Shown here piece after piece: positions 41,451 through 48,675 of a stretch of 64,000 bases of DNA (the first letter of the stretch is position 1; each line of letters begins with the position of its first letter). A model generated the notes under the pieces. The model was not told the origin of the DNA. It saw only the letters and a list, made by a program, of their open reading frames with translations, and searched no databases. A program made the position numbers and the translations under genes. Source of the stretch: an uncultured Prevotella sp. (GTDB taxonomy: Bacteria; Bacteroidota; Bacteroidia; Bacteroidales; Bacteroidaceae); contig CAMVOS010000009.1 of assembly GCA_947169185.1 (NCBI GenBank), forward strand, positions 1 through 64,000, in the 5' to 3' direction.

Positions 41451-43553
41451 ATGAAAATCAAGAATATTTTACTGACCGGAGTAGCAGCATTAGCTTTAGC
41501 TTCCTGTAACGACTATCTGGACGTTGAGGCTCCATCTGCATACTCTGAGGATTTTGTCTTCAGCCAGAAGACAGAGATTGAGCGCGCCCTCAATGGTGTT
41601 TATGCTCAAGCCCTTGTCGGTGACCTGTACGGCAATGCCTATCAGCAGACCTTTAATTATAATAGTGATGTTGATATTCAGATTAGTTCCGAAGGTAGCC
41701 ACAAGCACAACACATACGCTCGCTACGACTGTGACGAAGAAGGTAGCGAAATCCTGAAATTCTGGACAGCAGCCTATAGTCTGGTGGAATACTGCAATAA
41801 GTTCATTGCTTCAGCAGAGAACAGCAAGTTCTATCTCAATGCCGAAAGTCAGGATGGCCAGGTGATGCAGTGGATTGGTGAAGCCAAGTGTCTGCGTGCC
41901 ATGATTTATCACGACCTCGTGGTGATGTTTGGTGACGTTCCTTTCACCTTCACCCCTGCTTCCAAGCGTGACAATTATGTCATTCCCGTCACTGACCGCC
42001 AGACCATTCAGGATGCTCTGATTGCAGACCTAAAGGCTGCTTCACGCTACATGTCACCTGCCAGCAGCGTTACTGTAGAGCGTTGCTCGAAAGAATTTGC
42101 ACAGGCCATGATTGCACGTATCGCCCTGACAGCCGGTGGTTATTCACTGCGTCCTAACAAGAACGACAGCCGCAGTTATGGTACGATGCAGCGTCCTGAC
42201 AACTATAAGGACTATTACAAAACGGCTCGCGACTATGCCGACTCTGTCATTTCAGCTCGCTCACACGACCTCAAGGCTGAATACCAGAACGTATTCGTCA
42301 ACGAGTGTAACTATCAGGTTGTTAATAACGACGACCCCATCTTCGAAATTCCTTTTGCCAAGGAGTCGACAGGTAACACAGGTTACATTCAGGGACCGAC
42401 TTATTCGTCATACGAGAACAAGACTACCGGTGCATGGGGTGCAACAAGTGGCAATGGCCGTCTGCATGCCTTCTACCGTTTCCTGTTCCGCGACAACGAC
42501 AAGCGTCGTGAGTTTGTCAACGGTCTTTGGTACTACACCTATCGCATTGACGCAACGAACACACAGGTTGACTCTATCATAATCCGCAACGACTACTCTG
42601 TACACAACAACAAATGGTCGAAACTGTGGACATCAGAAGGCAATGCACTGGGTAATGCCTCTACTGGTTCTACCGGTATCAACTTCCCATACATGCGCTA
42701 TGCCGACGTGCTGCTGATGTATGCTGAGGTTGCCAACGAACTGGATGGCGGTCCTTCTGACACTAAAGCTGTCGACTGTCTGACCAAGGTTCATGCTCGT
42801 GCCTTTACAGATGGCGATGCAGCCTTCATCACAGCTGCCACAGCCGACAAGGAGGCTTTCCAAAAAGCTGTAATGGACGAACGCAAGTGGGAGTTTGCCG
42901 GTGAAAACATGCGTTGGCGCGACCTCGTACGCACCAACACGATCTCAGAAGAGCTGATGTACAGCTTCCTGCGCTACCATGCTGCAGGTATGGCTGGTGA
43001 CTCTGGCTTTGAGGGAGAAATCAACCTGCACGACGGCAACACCTTCAATTACAAGCCACTGACCATGTACTATCACAAGTATTATGCTACAGAGGGTACT
43101 GACCAGCAGAAGCTGGTTGCTCACCGTATGATTAAGAACCAATTATATGGCTATATCGTCAATGCAGCCTACAACTTCGACTTGATGTATCCCAACCAGT
43201 CGCTGCCAAGCCTGCGTCTCTACAATGCCTATAAGGGCATTAGCCAGCCTACAACCAGCCAGATCAAGACTTTTGGCTTTGCTGCAGAGGGTTGGAGCAG
43301 TGCCAAGTTCTACAACTGGTTCAACGATGCTACGGCACAGCCCAACAACCAGTGTAAGTACAGTTTCTTCGGTTTCATCCGTACTGACGACAACGGTAAC
43401 ATCTGGATTATCCGTGATGGCGCACAGGAGCAGTTCAACGCTATTCCCGCCACTGAGACATTGCCTGTCGTACGCTACATCCTCCCCTATCCTAATCAGG
43501 TTGTCCAGCGTTCTGAAGGTGCCTATAAGAATTATTACGGCTACGAGTATTAA
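41451..43553 (+). CDS. SusD/RagB-like surface glycan-binding lipoprotein (pair 2)
   Basis: A 700-residue lipoprotein, MKIKNILLTGVAALALASCN (Cys19). The SusD core has GEAKCLRAMIYHDLVVMFGD then VPFTF, and a late YMRYADVLLMYAEVANELDG and ERKWEFAGENMRWRDLVRTN. A start eight codons upstream is possible but lacks lipoprotein signal character. It partners SusC 2 and binds pectic oligosaccharides at the surface. The next gene, the SusE/F-position lipoprotein, begins 22 bases later. Confidence 0.94.
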   Translation: MKIKNILLTGVAALALASCNDYLDVEAPSAYSEDFVFSQKTEIERALNGVYAQALVGDLYGNAYQQTFNYNSDVDIQISSEGSHKHNTYARYDCDEEGSEILKFWTAAYSLVEYCNKFIASAENSKFYLNAESQDGQVMQWIGEAKCLRAMIYHDLVVMFGDVPFTFTPASKRDNYVIPVTDRQTIQDALIADLKAASRYMSPASSVTVERCSKEFAQAMIARIALTAGGYSLRPNKNDSRSYGTMQRPDNYKDYYKTARDYADSVISARSHDLKAEYQNVFVNECNYQVVNNDDPIFEIPFAKESTGNTGYIQGPTYSSYENKTTGAWGATSGNGRLHAFYRFLFRDNDKRREFVNGLWYYTYRIDATNTQVDSIIIRNDYSVHNNKWSKLWTSEGNALGNASTGSTGINFPYMRYADVLLMYAEVANELDGGPSDTKAVDCLTKVHARAFTDGDAAFITAATADKEAFQKAVMDERKWEFAGENMRWRDLVRTNTISEELMYSFLRYHAAGMAGDSGFEGEINLHDGNTFNYKPLTMYYHKYYATEGTDQQKLVAHRMIKNQLYGYIVNAAYNFDLMYPNQSLPSLRLYNAYKGISQPTTSQIKTFGFAAEGWSSAKFYNWFNDATAQPNNQCKYSFFGFIRTDDNGNIWIIRDGAQEQFNAIPATETLPVVRYILPYPNQVVQRSEGAYKNYYGYEY

Positions 43554-43575
43554 TAACACTAAGCATTCATAAAAT

Positions 43576-45978
43576 ATGAAAAAGATACTGAATAGCATCA
43601 TGCTACTCCTGCTGGCAGGCACCTCTGCACTGATGGTGTCCTGTAAAGACGACGACAACAACGGGTCGTCAACAAATACCGACAGGCAGTTTATGACCAT
43701 GTTCATCACCGACAACACCCGCGGTAAGGGTTCCGACTATCCCTACAACTGCGGACTCGACGGTGCCTATCCTCACGGCAACACCATTCACCTCTATTGG
43801 TATGGTGTTAATGACTGTGCAGGTTACCAGATTCAGATGGGTCTGCAAATCAAGGTTAGCGGTGGCGCTGAAGCCTGGAAGAAGGTTCAGGGTACCAGCG
43901 ACTTGCTGCTCGACACCATCGTAGGTCCCAAACAGCTTGATCTGCTGTTGAAAGACCTCCAATACTCTACCAACTACCGTTTCGCCATCCGTGCACTATC
44001 CAAACAGGATCAGAACATCAAAGGCGACGAGTCGACGTTTGCTCACGCTTCTAACTGGTACGGACATGGCAATGGCCGTCAGTGGCAGGAGTATCTGGGC
44101 ATTACCACTAACGACCGTTATCCCACCCCAATGGCCATCTACGTCAATCAGGCTGAAACGACAGAGACTGACATGCATGTCTACTTCAATACTAACATCA
44201 ATCAGTTAGGATTGAACCTGAGCGATGAGGATGACAAGGATAAGTACGATGCCTACATGGAGAACTTCAATATTGATGCTGATGGTAACTTTGGCTATAA
44301 GTACCTGACGGTAACGCCATCTCCAAATAACCCCAACTCAACCGTTGGCGAGAAGTGGAAGAAGTATGAGATTACCGATGAGGATCGTGCCCGCGGCTAC
44401 GTAGTTGTTGATGGTCTGACAGCTAACTCGGTATACGTCATTGACGTCATCGACCCCACAGTACCTGTTGACATCGATGCCAAGTACAACACCTGTACGG
44501 CACGCTCTGATGGTCAGCCTGGTGAGCCTATCCTGCTGAAGCACGAAGAACTGTTGGCTACACAAACTACTGCTGGCATCCCCAACAGGGAAGATTATGG
44601 CCGCAACGAGGTGTTTGTCAATGCTGCCAACTTCAATGCTGCACCACTGACTCCGACACTCTACGACTTTATCTCTGATACCAAGTATGCTGAAGGTCAG
44701 ACCTTCCTGCTCGAGGGTGGTAAGACCTACTATCTCGACGGCAACGACATTACCTGTAAGGGCTTCGTGCTTCGCACTGATCCTGCCGACGTAGCCAAGG
44801 GTCTGCGCGCCAAGGTTATCAGCGGTATCGGTCTTAGCCCAGAGGGTAAAGAGGCATATTTCAGCCAAGGTACCAATGGTCAGCAGTGGAATGGCTGTCC
44901 TTACTCCATGTTTACCTTCGGTCGTTCACCTGAAGCTGGTGAAGGTGGTGAGATTTACATGAAGAAGCTGGCCTTCTACGACATCGACTTCGACAACCCC
45001 ATGTGCTATAACTATGGTGACGAGAAAGCTGGTATTGGTAAGTCTACAGGTAACTACTTCTTCAACATGTTCAGCGATGGTATGGCTATTACCCTCGATT
45101 CGCTGGTCATCGAGAACTGTACCTTCAAGCGCATCGTCCGTGGTTTCGTTCGCGAACAGGGTCCCAACTACAAACTGTGGAACCACGTGCTGATCAAGAA
45201 CAATCTGTTCTACGACTGCGGCTACTACAGCAATGGTGCCGGTGGTTACTGTTGGATTGATGGTGCTGGCAACAATGGTAAGACCAACATGCTGGCTGAC
45301 TTCAAGGCCATTGAGAACACCTTCTACGACTGTCCGTTCCCTGCATTCATCAAGCAGCAACTGGCCGATGAGCATAAGTATGAGGGCAACTCTAAATGGA
45401 ACATCACATTCTCGAACAATACGCTCGTAAACTACAACACACGTGGCAACGGAGCCATCTTTAAGGTAAGCCGTATTCCTAACGGATCGGTGTTCACCGT
45501 CGAGAACAACCTGATTATGCTTTGCAAACAGTCAGGCGACCAGCGTCAACTCCAGCAGTTTGGTGTGCAGATCACTGGTGAAACCGGCACAGAGAACCTC
45601 AGCGACGGTTCGGCAGGTCAATGTACGCTGAACTTTAACAACAACTGGTCGACCAACAACGACCTGACCAATGGTTCTGTCTTCAGTTCGAATGCTTTCG
45701 ACAATGAGAAGGACGGCTTCGGATTCTTGGTATCTAACCAAAAGGCTACGCTCAATGGCTCGCTGAAAGTAGCTGTTGCTGACATCTCAGCAACTGACCT
45801 GCTCATCAGTCCCTGCCCACCGCACATTGCCACAACAGCTGAGGATCAGAACATGCATCGCGCTGACGCTCTGGACGGCACAGCAAACAGCATCTACAAT
45901 GTGAACCTCTACTTCAAGGATAAGAACAACGACATCTGGAAAAACAAGGTCGGTGCTGCTCGTTGGAGAGAGAAGTAA
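43576..45978 (+). CDS. Surface glycan-binding lipoprotein, DUF4957/DUF5123-like
   Basis: An 800-residue lipoprotein (signal MKKILNSIMLLLLAGTSALM then VSC). An Fn3-like N-terminal part (about 40-330) contains LYWYGVNDCAGYQIQM and YSTNYRFAIRAL. From about 370 a right-handed beta-helix-like half follows, with GQTFLLEGGKTYYLDGNDIT, LDSLVIENCTFKRIVRGFVR, HVLIKNNLFYDCGYYSNGAG and NLIMLCKQSG. This layout corresponds to DUF4957/DUF5123 lipoproteins that sit in the SusE/F position of pectin loci in Bacteroidetes. It probably binds pectin at the surface; weak lyase activity cannot be excluded, though no catalytic PL motif is visible. Confidence 0.8.
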   Translation: MKKILNSIMLLLLAGTSALMVSCKDDDNNGSSTNTDRQFMTMFITDNTRGKGSDYPYNCGLDGAYPHGNTIHLYWYGVNDCAGYQIQMGLQIKVSGGAEAWKKVQGTSDLLLDTIVGPKQLDLLLKDLQYSTNYRFAIRALSKQDQNIKGDESTFAHASNWYGHGNGRQWQEYLGITTNDRYPTPMAIYVNQAETTETDMHVYFNTNINQLGLNLSDEDDKDKYDAYMENFNIDADGNFGYKYLTVTPSPNNPNSTVGEKWKKYEITDEDRARGYVVVDGLTANSVYVIDVIDPTVPVDIDAKYNTCTARSDGQPGEPILLKHEELLATQTTAGIPNREDYGRNEVFVNAANFNAAPLTPTLYDFISDTKYAEGQTFLLEGGKTYYLDGNDITCKGFVLRTDPADVAKGLRAKVISGIGLSPEGKEAYFSQGTNGQQWNGCPYSMFTFGRSPEAGEGGEIYMKKLAFYDIDFDNPMCYNYGDEKAGIGKSTGNYFFNMFSDGMAITLDSLVIENCTFKRIVRGFVREQGPNYKLWNHVLIKNNLFYDCGYYSNGAGGYCWIDGAGNNGKTNMLADFKAIENTFYDCPFPAFIKQQLADEHKYEGNSKWNITFSNNTLVNYNTRGNGAIFKVSRIPNGSVFTVENNLIMLCKQSGDQRQLQQFGVQITGETGTENLSDGSAGQCTLNFNNNWSTNNDLTNGSVFSSNAFDNEKDGFGFLVSNQKATLNGSLKVAVADISATDLLISPCPPHIATTAEDQNMHRADALDGTANSIYNVNLYFKDKNNDIWKNKVGAARWREK

Positions 45979-46023
45979 GCGAATATTTCGACAACATTTT
46001 TTACGAATTAACAAAATTCAGAT

Positions 46024-46521
46024 ATGAAGACATTCAAATTATCGATCATGAGCGTCATGATGCTATTGGCTGGTGTCTGCCTGACCTCGTGCAGCGATGC
46101 CAACGAGTATGAGGATGCCAACACCAACAATCCTGCATGGGCTGGTTCTCATCCCCAAGAACTGACTGGCACCAAGTGGGTACGCGCCACAGGCATCAAG
46201 ACAAACGCTTATGGACAGGAAGTACAAGGCTTTATTGAAAGCCTCGACTTTGTGAAGGCCGACTCTGTAGCTGTCAAGATGAGCAAAGGTACTACAGAGG
46301 GTACGTGGGTTGACGACTCCAATACGGAGAAGTTGCCACTCTACGAGTACTCCTACAACACTGCAACTGGCAGAATACAGATCCTGCAGCGCGTAGATAA
46401 TAAAGGTAAGATCACTAAGAATGCCATCTTTGTTGGTGTTGCCGTCAGTGGTCAGCCGGAAACCATCACCATGGTTCACTATGGTGACACGCCTGCACAG
46501 ACCTATCTTGTAAAACAGTAA
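46024..46521 (+). CDS. Uncharacterised lipoprotein of SusCD operon 2
   Basis: A 165-residue lipoprotein, MKTFKLSIMSVMMLLAGVCL then TSC. The mature domain contains TGTKWVRATGIKTNAYGQEV and QGFIESLDFVKADSVAVKMS. The pattern recalls the lipocalin-like DUF4847/DUF4923-type small lipoproteins but I cannot place it firmly. It is the last gene of the SusC2-SusD2-lipoprotein unit, 45 bases after the preceding gene and closed by a terminator. Confidence 0.72.
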   Translation: MKTFKLSIMSVMMLLAGVCLTSCSDANEYEDANTNNPAWAGSHPQELTGTKWVRATGIKTNAYGQEVQGFIESLDFVKADSVAVKMSKGTTEGTWVDDSNTEKLPLYEYSYNTATGRIQILQRVDNKGKITKNAIFVGVAVSGQPETITMVHYGDTPAQTYLVKQ

Positions 46522-46542
46522 GCAAACTTGCATCATAGTGTT

Positions 46543-46580
46543 AAGAGACCGCTTCAACTGGCGGTCTCTTTTCATTTTTT
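46543..46580 (+). terminator. Terminator of SusCD operon 2
   Basis: AAGAGACCGC pairs with GCGGTCTCTT around an 8-base loop, followed by TTCATTTTTT. Confidence 0.85.
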
Positions 46581-46581
46581 A

Positions 46582-46595
46582 CGAAAACCTTTACG
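46582..46595. promoter_or_regulatory. Operator-like palindrome, degenerate (site F)
   Basis: CGAAAACCTTTACG, three mismatches to consensus, lies 54 bases upstream of the next -7 box and immediately after the preceding terminator. Confidence 0.55.
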
Positions 46596-46625
46596 TAATT
46601 TTTTTGTGAGAAAAAAGGTGTAAAA

Positions 46626-46658
46626 TTTGGCAGTTTCACAAAAAAGATGTATTTTTGC
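46626..46658 (+). promoter_or_regulatory. Promoter of the 616-residue secreted protein
   Basis: TTTG at 46626-46629, 20 bases, then TATTTTTGC at 46650-46658. Confidence 0.78.
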
Positions 46659-46719
46659 ACCGTATATTGTATAATAAGCTACAAACAAATCTTTTATTTA
46701 TTAACTAATAATTTTATTT

Positions 46720-48570
46720 ATGAAGAAAATTTTTACTCTAATCTGTGCCCTCGTGGGCTTCGCTGGTGCTGCTAATGCTGCAACAGTTGACGATCTCGCT
46801 GTATTGAAGCACAGCTATGTACTTGTCTGCGATGAACTCGGCGCACGTCCTGGCAAGGGCTCTCTCTTTGGTAATGATCACTTCTTAGATGTTACAGGCG
46901 GTTCTACTGCTACCAACAAAGGACAGGTTGACCTTTCTGTATTAAATGAAGCTGATGACAATCACGTTAATCAGTACATTGTTAACAAGTATGGTACTGA
47001 CTATGCTGGTCCTCACTACAACTGGCTTCGTCTGAAGAACGCTCAGGACGTGATTGCTATGAACGTGACTGCCAAGTCAAAGATTATTTTCTTCTTGCAG
47101 GGTAACAACAAAAGTGGTACGGCTGCTCGTATTCCAAAGATTGCTAAGGATGCCAAGCTGGAGAACACTTTGAATGCTGCTCCCGATGCAGACTTCCCTG
47201 CAACTGACGCTGGTTTCCGCTATGAGTGGACTGCTAGTGACGATGGTGTCATTTATGTTGGTTCATACAATGGTGATATGTTTGTCAGCTACATTATCGT
47301 TGAAGCTAACGAGGCTCCTGGTACTCCTACCGTAAAGATGGGTAACCAGACTTTTGAGAATGGTCTTTGGTTCCGTGAAGTAACCGTTAAGGCAAATCCT
47401 TATAAGATGGAAGGTTCTGATGAGGAGATTCCTACTATTGTAACCTATACCACTGATGGTACAGCTCCTACAGCTGCCAGCCCTGTTTACTCTGCTCCTA
47501 TCAAGTGCTATAAGGACCAGACTATTAAGTTCCAAGCTTATCAGGATTGGGGTATTGGTGCCGACGAAGGTTTTATCTGCCCAAATGCTGACAACGAGGC
47601 TAATGTTAACTTCTCATTCGACGCTCCCAGCATTGCTGCTGACGGTGCAGCCGTTACCATCACCTCTCCTTACGAGGGTGCTAAGAACTTCTATTCTCTG
47701 AATGGCGCTGAGGCCGTTGAGGGTAGCAGCGTAACACTGACCGAGTCTGCTACTGTTTCTGCTTACTCTCAGATTGTTAACGGTACATACGCTACCTTCA
47801 CCACCAAGTCTACCACGAAGGATGTTTACGTGCTGAATCCTATCAAGGAGAAGAAGACCATTGCCGTAACTGCAGGTACAGCTGTTCTCGACGAGGAGGC
47901 TACTGAAACTTCTACCACTGGTCCTGTTTACAAGATTGAGGGTGGCGAGATCAGCGCTGATAAGGCTGACTTCTTCGTAAAGGACCTTACTTTTGGTGCT
48001 CTGGCAAATGCAGACGAGGCAAAAGCTCAGTATCAGGTTCCTGCTGGTCAGGAGGCTTACATCCAGATGAGCAACACCAACATCACCTTCCAGGTGGCTG
48101 AGGGCGACTCTGTCAACGTGAAGGTTATCTGCTCGAAGAATGCTTGTAAGAACATCGACGCTGCTGATGCCGAGGATGGTTCTCAAGTTAACGACCGCAA
48201 GTGCGTCGTTAACGTAAGCGGTACTAACTACACCCACATGATTACAGAAACTCTGAAGGATCAGGCTGGCAATGACTCTATCGTTGTGAAGGAAGCTGCT
48301 GACCTGAAGCTCTATCCCGAGGCTAACATTATCGAGTTCGGACTGACAGGTGGTAAGACCTACACCTTCCAGAAGTACTCTGGCACTGGTGCTATCCTGA
48401 TTTCTTCTATCGAGATTACTCCAGTTGCAGTTGATCCTGCTGGTATCAGCACCATCGCTGCTACTGAGAAGGCTGCTAAGGGTGTTGTTTACAACCTCGC
48501 TGGTCAGAAGGTTTCTGAGAGCTTCAAGGGTCTGGTTATCAAGAACGGACGCAAGTTCATCCAGAAGTAA
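46720..48570 (+). CDS. Secreted beta-rich protein with chitobiase-C-like domain, unknown function
   Basis: A 616-residue protein (signal MKKIFTLICALVGFAGAANA). The first 200 residues resemble a carbohydrate-binding beta domain (WLRLKNAQDVIAMNVTAKSK, GVIYVGSYNGDMFVSYIIVE). Residues about 205-280 resemble the chitobiase/beta-hexosaminidase C-terminal repeat (VTYTTDGTAPTAASPVYSAP). Another beta module follows and the tail YNLAGQKVSESFKGLVIKNG then RKFIQK. No catalytic motif is visible. Many codons end in T, unlike the C-rich neighbours, which may reflect high expression. It has its own promoter with operator site F and its own terminator. Candidate surface or secreted pectin-binding protein. Confidence 0.8.
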   Translation: MKKIFTLICALVGFAGAANAATVDDLAVLKHSYVLVCDELGARPGKGSLFGNDHFLDVTGGSTATNKGQVDLSVLNEADDNHVNQYIVNKYGTDYAGPHYNWLRLKNAQDVIAMNVTAKSKIIFFLQGNNKSGTAARIPKIAKDAKLENTLNAAPDADFPATDAGFRYEWTASDDGVIYVGSYNGDMFVSYIIVEANEAPGTPTVKMGNQTFENGLWFREVTVKANPYKMEGSDEEIPTIVTYTTDGTAPTAASPVYSAPIKCYKDQTIKFQAYQDWGIGADEGFICPNADNEANVNFSFDAPSIAADGAAVTITSPYEGAKNFYSLNGAEAVEGSSVTLTESATVSAYSQIVNGTYATFTTKSTTKDVYVLNPIKEKKTIAVTAGTAVLDEEATETSTTGPVYKIEGGEISADKADFFVKDLTFGALANADEAKAQYQVPAGQEAYIQMSNTNITFQVAEGDSVNVKVICSKNACKNIDAADAEDGSQVNDRKCVVNVSGTNYTHMITETLKDQAGNDSIVVKEAADLKLYPEANIIEFGLTGGKTYTFQKYSGTGAILISSIEITPVAVDPAGISTIAATEKAAKGVVYNLAGQKVSESFKGLVIKNGRKFIQK

Positions 48571-48593
48571 TCACTTCCCTATCTATAAACATC

Positions 48594-48631
48594 AATTGGT
48601 GCAGTCACATGGCTGCACCAATTTTTTTATT
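48594..48631 (+). terminator. Terminator after the 616-residue protein
   Basis: AATTGGTGCAG pairs with CTGCACCAATT, followed by TTTTTT. Confidence 0.85.
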
Positions 48632-48638
48632 CCAAAAG

Positions 48639-48671
48639 TTTGGAAGTCTCATAATTACTTCGTATCTTTGC
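48639..48671 (+). promoter_or_regulatory. Promoter of the membrane AraC regulator, abutting its start
   Basis: TTTG at 48639-48642, 20 bases, then TATCTTTGC at 48663-48671. ATG follows at 48676, so the mRNA should be leaderless or nearly so. Confidence 0.8.
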
Positions 48672-48675
48672 AACT

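Noticed and set aside
30117..43553. Invertible SusC promoter or shufflon
   Set aside because: No inverted repeats flank either SusC promoter and no recombinase gene is nearby.
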